DNA of 64,000 nt. Origin: Bacillota bacterium. Lineage in GTDB: Bacteria; Bacillota; Clostridia; Christensenellales; Aristaeellaceae. Numbering within the stretch: the first letter of the stretch is position 1; every line of letters starts with the position of its first letter. Below the pieces are notes generated by a model. The model did not search any database. It saw nothing but the letters and a program-made list of their open reading frames with translations, and was not told the origin of the DNA. The translations under genes were made by a program, and so were the position numbers. Below are positions 63,253 through 64,000 of this stretch, one piece after another. The stretch is taken from assembly GCA_023436585.1 (NCBI GenBank), contig JAEZIN010000028.1:124001-188000 (forward strand), in the 5' to 3' direction.

Positions 63253-64000
63253 TTACTTTTCAGATACAATCAGCGGTTCATCCTCAAACCATACATTGTC
63301 ACTTTCAAGCACACTGCGCAGTGCGGTGTACTTCAGTTCCCGCATATCCTGATACCCAGCCGCAGCCATCATTGCCGCCGCGGTACCCGCTGCCTGACCC
63401 TGTGCCATGCAGGAAACGGTATTTCGGGTGGACATGTGTGCATCATGGTCTGAAGTAATCATCATGCCGATGGCATACAGGTTGGAGCAGCCAGACACAT
63501 GGATCGCCCGCAAGGGTATGCCGTAAGTGCTTCCATTCTTGATTTGATACCTGGGCGCCTCATCATGAAAGCCATAGGCGAATATATCATCCCGAAAATG
63601 CGTGCCGTCAATGATCTCCTGGTTGGTCAGATCATAATCGCAGCGTATGCAGCGTGCCCTGCGGATGGTGATGGTTGGGGCTGTACGGGTGATAAATGCG
63701 TTTTGACTGTTGGGGATAACCTGTTTGAGCAGCTTAAGCGCCTCTGATTGCCGCCGGCGAAGTTCGTATTCCGCTTGCGAAAGTGCGTCCCGGTTTGTTG
63801 GGCAGGCGGGCATATGGAAATTGAGCTTGATGAACATGAAATACCGGTCGTGAATCGTTGTGGTGACGGTATGCATCCCCAGTTCCTTCACCTTCCGGTA
63901 AAAGGCAGGGTCCAGCTTTTCCCAGTTCCCATCCACGCGGATCAGTTTGTTCTCGACGCCGTCCCTTTTCCCAAGCGCGTATTCTTTCAGTGCCCCGTTT
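63253..64000 (-). CDS. FAD-dependent oxidoreductase, C-terminal part (5' end outside window)
   Basis: The frame is open to the end of the window, giving 248 residues of the C-terminus. ITRTAPTITIRRARCIRCDYDL, DDIFAYGFHD, YGIPLRAIHVSGCSNLYAIGMMITSDHDAHMSTRNTVSCMAQGQAAGTAAAMM matches the final FAD-binding segment of the FAD_oxidored family, found in many carbohydrate-utilisation loci with unknown substrates. The internal GTG at 63936 is not the real start. The N-terminal GxGxxG is outside the window. Confidence 0.85.
   Translation of the reverse strand, partial: NGALKEYALGKRDGVENKLIRVDGNWEKLDPAFYRKVKELGMHTVTTTIHDRYFMFIKLNFHMPACPTNRDALSQAEYELRRRQSEALKLLKQVIPNSQNAFITRTAPTITIRRARCIRCDYDLTNQEIIDGTHFRDDIFAYGFHDEAPRYQIKNGSTYGIPLRAIHVSGCSNLYAIGMMITSDHDAHMSTRNTVSCMAQGQAAGTAAAMMAAAGYQDMRELKYTALRSVLESDNVWFEDEPLIVSEK

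Noticed and set aside
1..64000. CRISPR arrays, tRNA or rRNA genes, insertion sequences, phage genes
   Set aside because: No repeated spacer pattern, cloverleaf, rRNA-like segment, transposase or integrase motif was seen on either strand.

Overview
This 64-kb window is a carbohydrate-utilisation region of a bacterial chromosome, most likely from an anaerobic Bacillota (Clostridia-type) gut or rumen organism. The reasons are strong AGGAGG ribosome sites, TTGACA/TATACT sigma-A promoters, LplB/LplC-type sugar ABC permeases with no local ATPase, LacI and AraC regulators, and a glycyl radical enzyme, which requires anaerobiosis. I saw no rRNA, tRNA, CRISPR array, insertion sequence or phage gene. 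The window opens and closes inside genes (a DUF4832 protein and a FAD-dependent oxidoreductase).

Layout. 1-6.8 kb: DUF4832 protein end, a LacI regulator, and an operon of Gfo/Idh dehydrogenase, two permeases and a solute-binding protein (SBP). 6.9-12.7 kb: a ROK kinase fused to a GmhA-like SIS domain, a decayed GH3 beta-glucosidase, a cytosolic GH10 xylanase, a ROK kinase and a ribokinase. 12.7-16.9 kb: glycyl radical enzyme, its activase and the ribokinase in one operon, with a divergent AraC regulator. 16.9-22.7 kb: lyxose-isomerase-like cupin, an unclassified glycosidase-like protein, LacI regulator A, and a membrane thiol-redox protein. 22.8-30.4 kb: an ABC transporter followed by four catabolic genes. 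30.8-35.2 kb: a FucU mutarotase, a nucleoside hydrolase, a small secreted protein and a secreted GH13-like enzyme. 35.5-47.7 kb: an eight-gene operon with two complete sets of ABC permeases and SBPs around an NHL/TPR/Yip1 membrane protein and a DUF5696 protein. 47.8-52.1 kb: LacI regulator B and a GH106-like enzyme. 52.5-61.7 kb: a cytosolic GH13-like enzyme, amidohydrolase, GH4 and PfkB kinase, then another ABC transporter. 61.9-64 kb: glycerate kinase and the partial oxidoreductase.

A single 16-bp palindrome, GGATAAACGTTTATCC, recurs with few changes in front of most operons between 10.5 and 58.2 kb, usually just downstream of a good sigma-A promoter. Two closely similar LacI proteins (A and B), each following a putative glycoside hydrolase that is itself preceded by the palindrome, are the obvious candidate repressors. 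I infer a single Gram-positive polysaccharide-utilisation regulon: extracellular trimming (secreted GH13-like, DUF5696), import by several ABC systems that share a distant ATPase, cytosolic hydrolysis (GH10, GH106-like, GH13-like, GH4) and processing by mutarotase, isomerase, dehydrogenases and kinases. The substrate cannot be fixed from sequence; a xylan-type or rhamnose-decorated plant glycan fits the recognised hydrolases.
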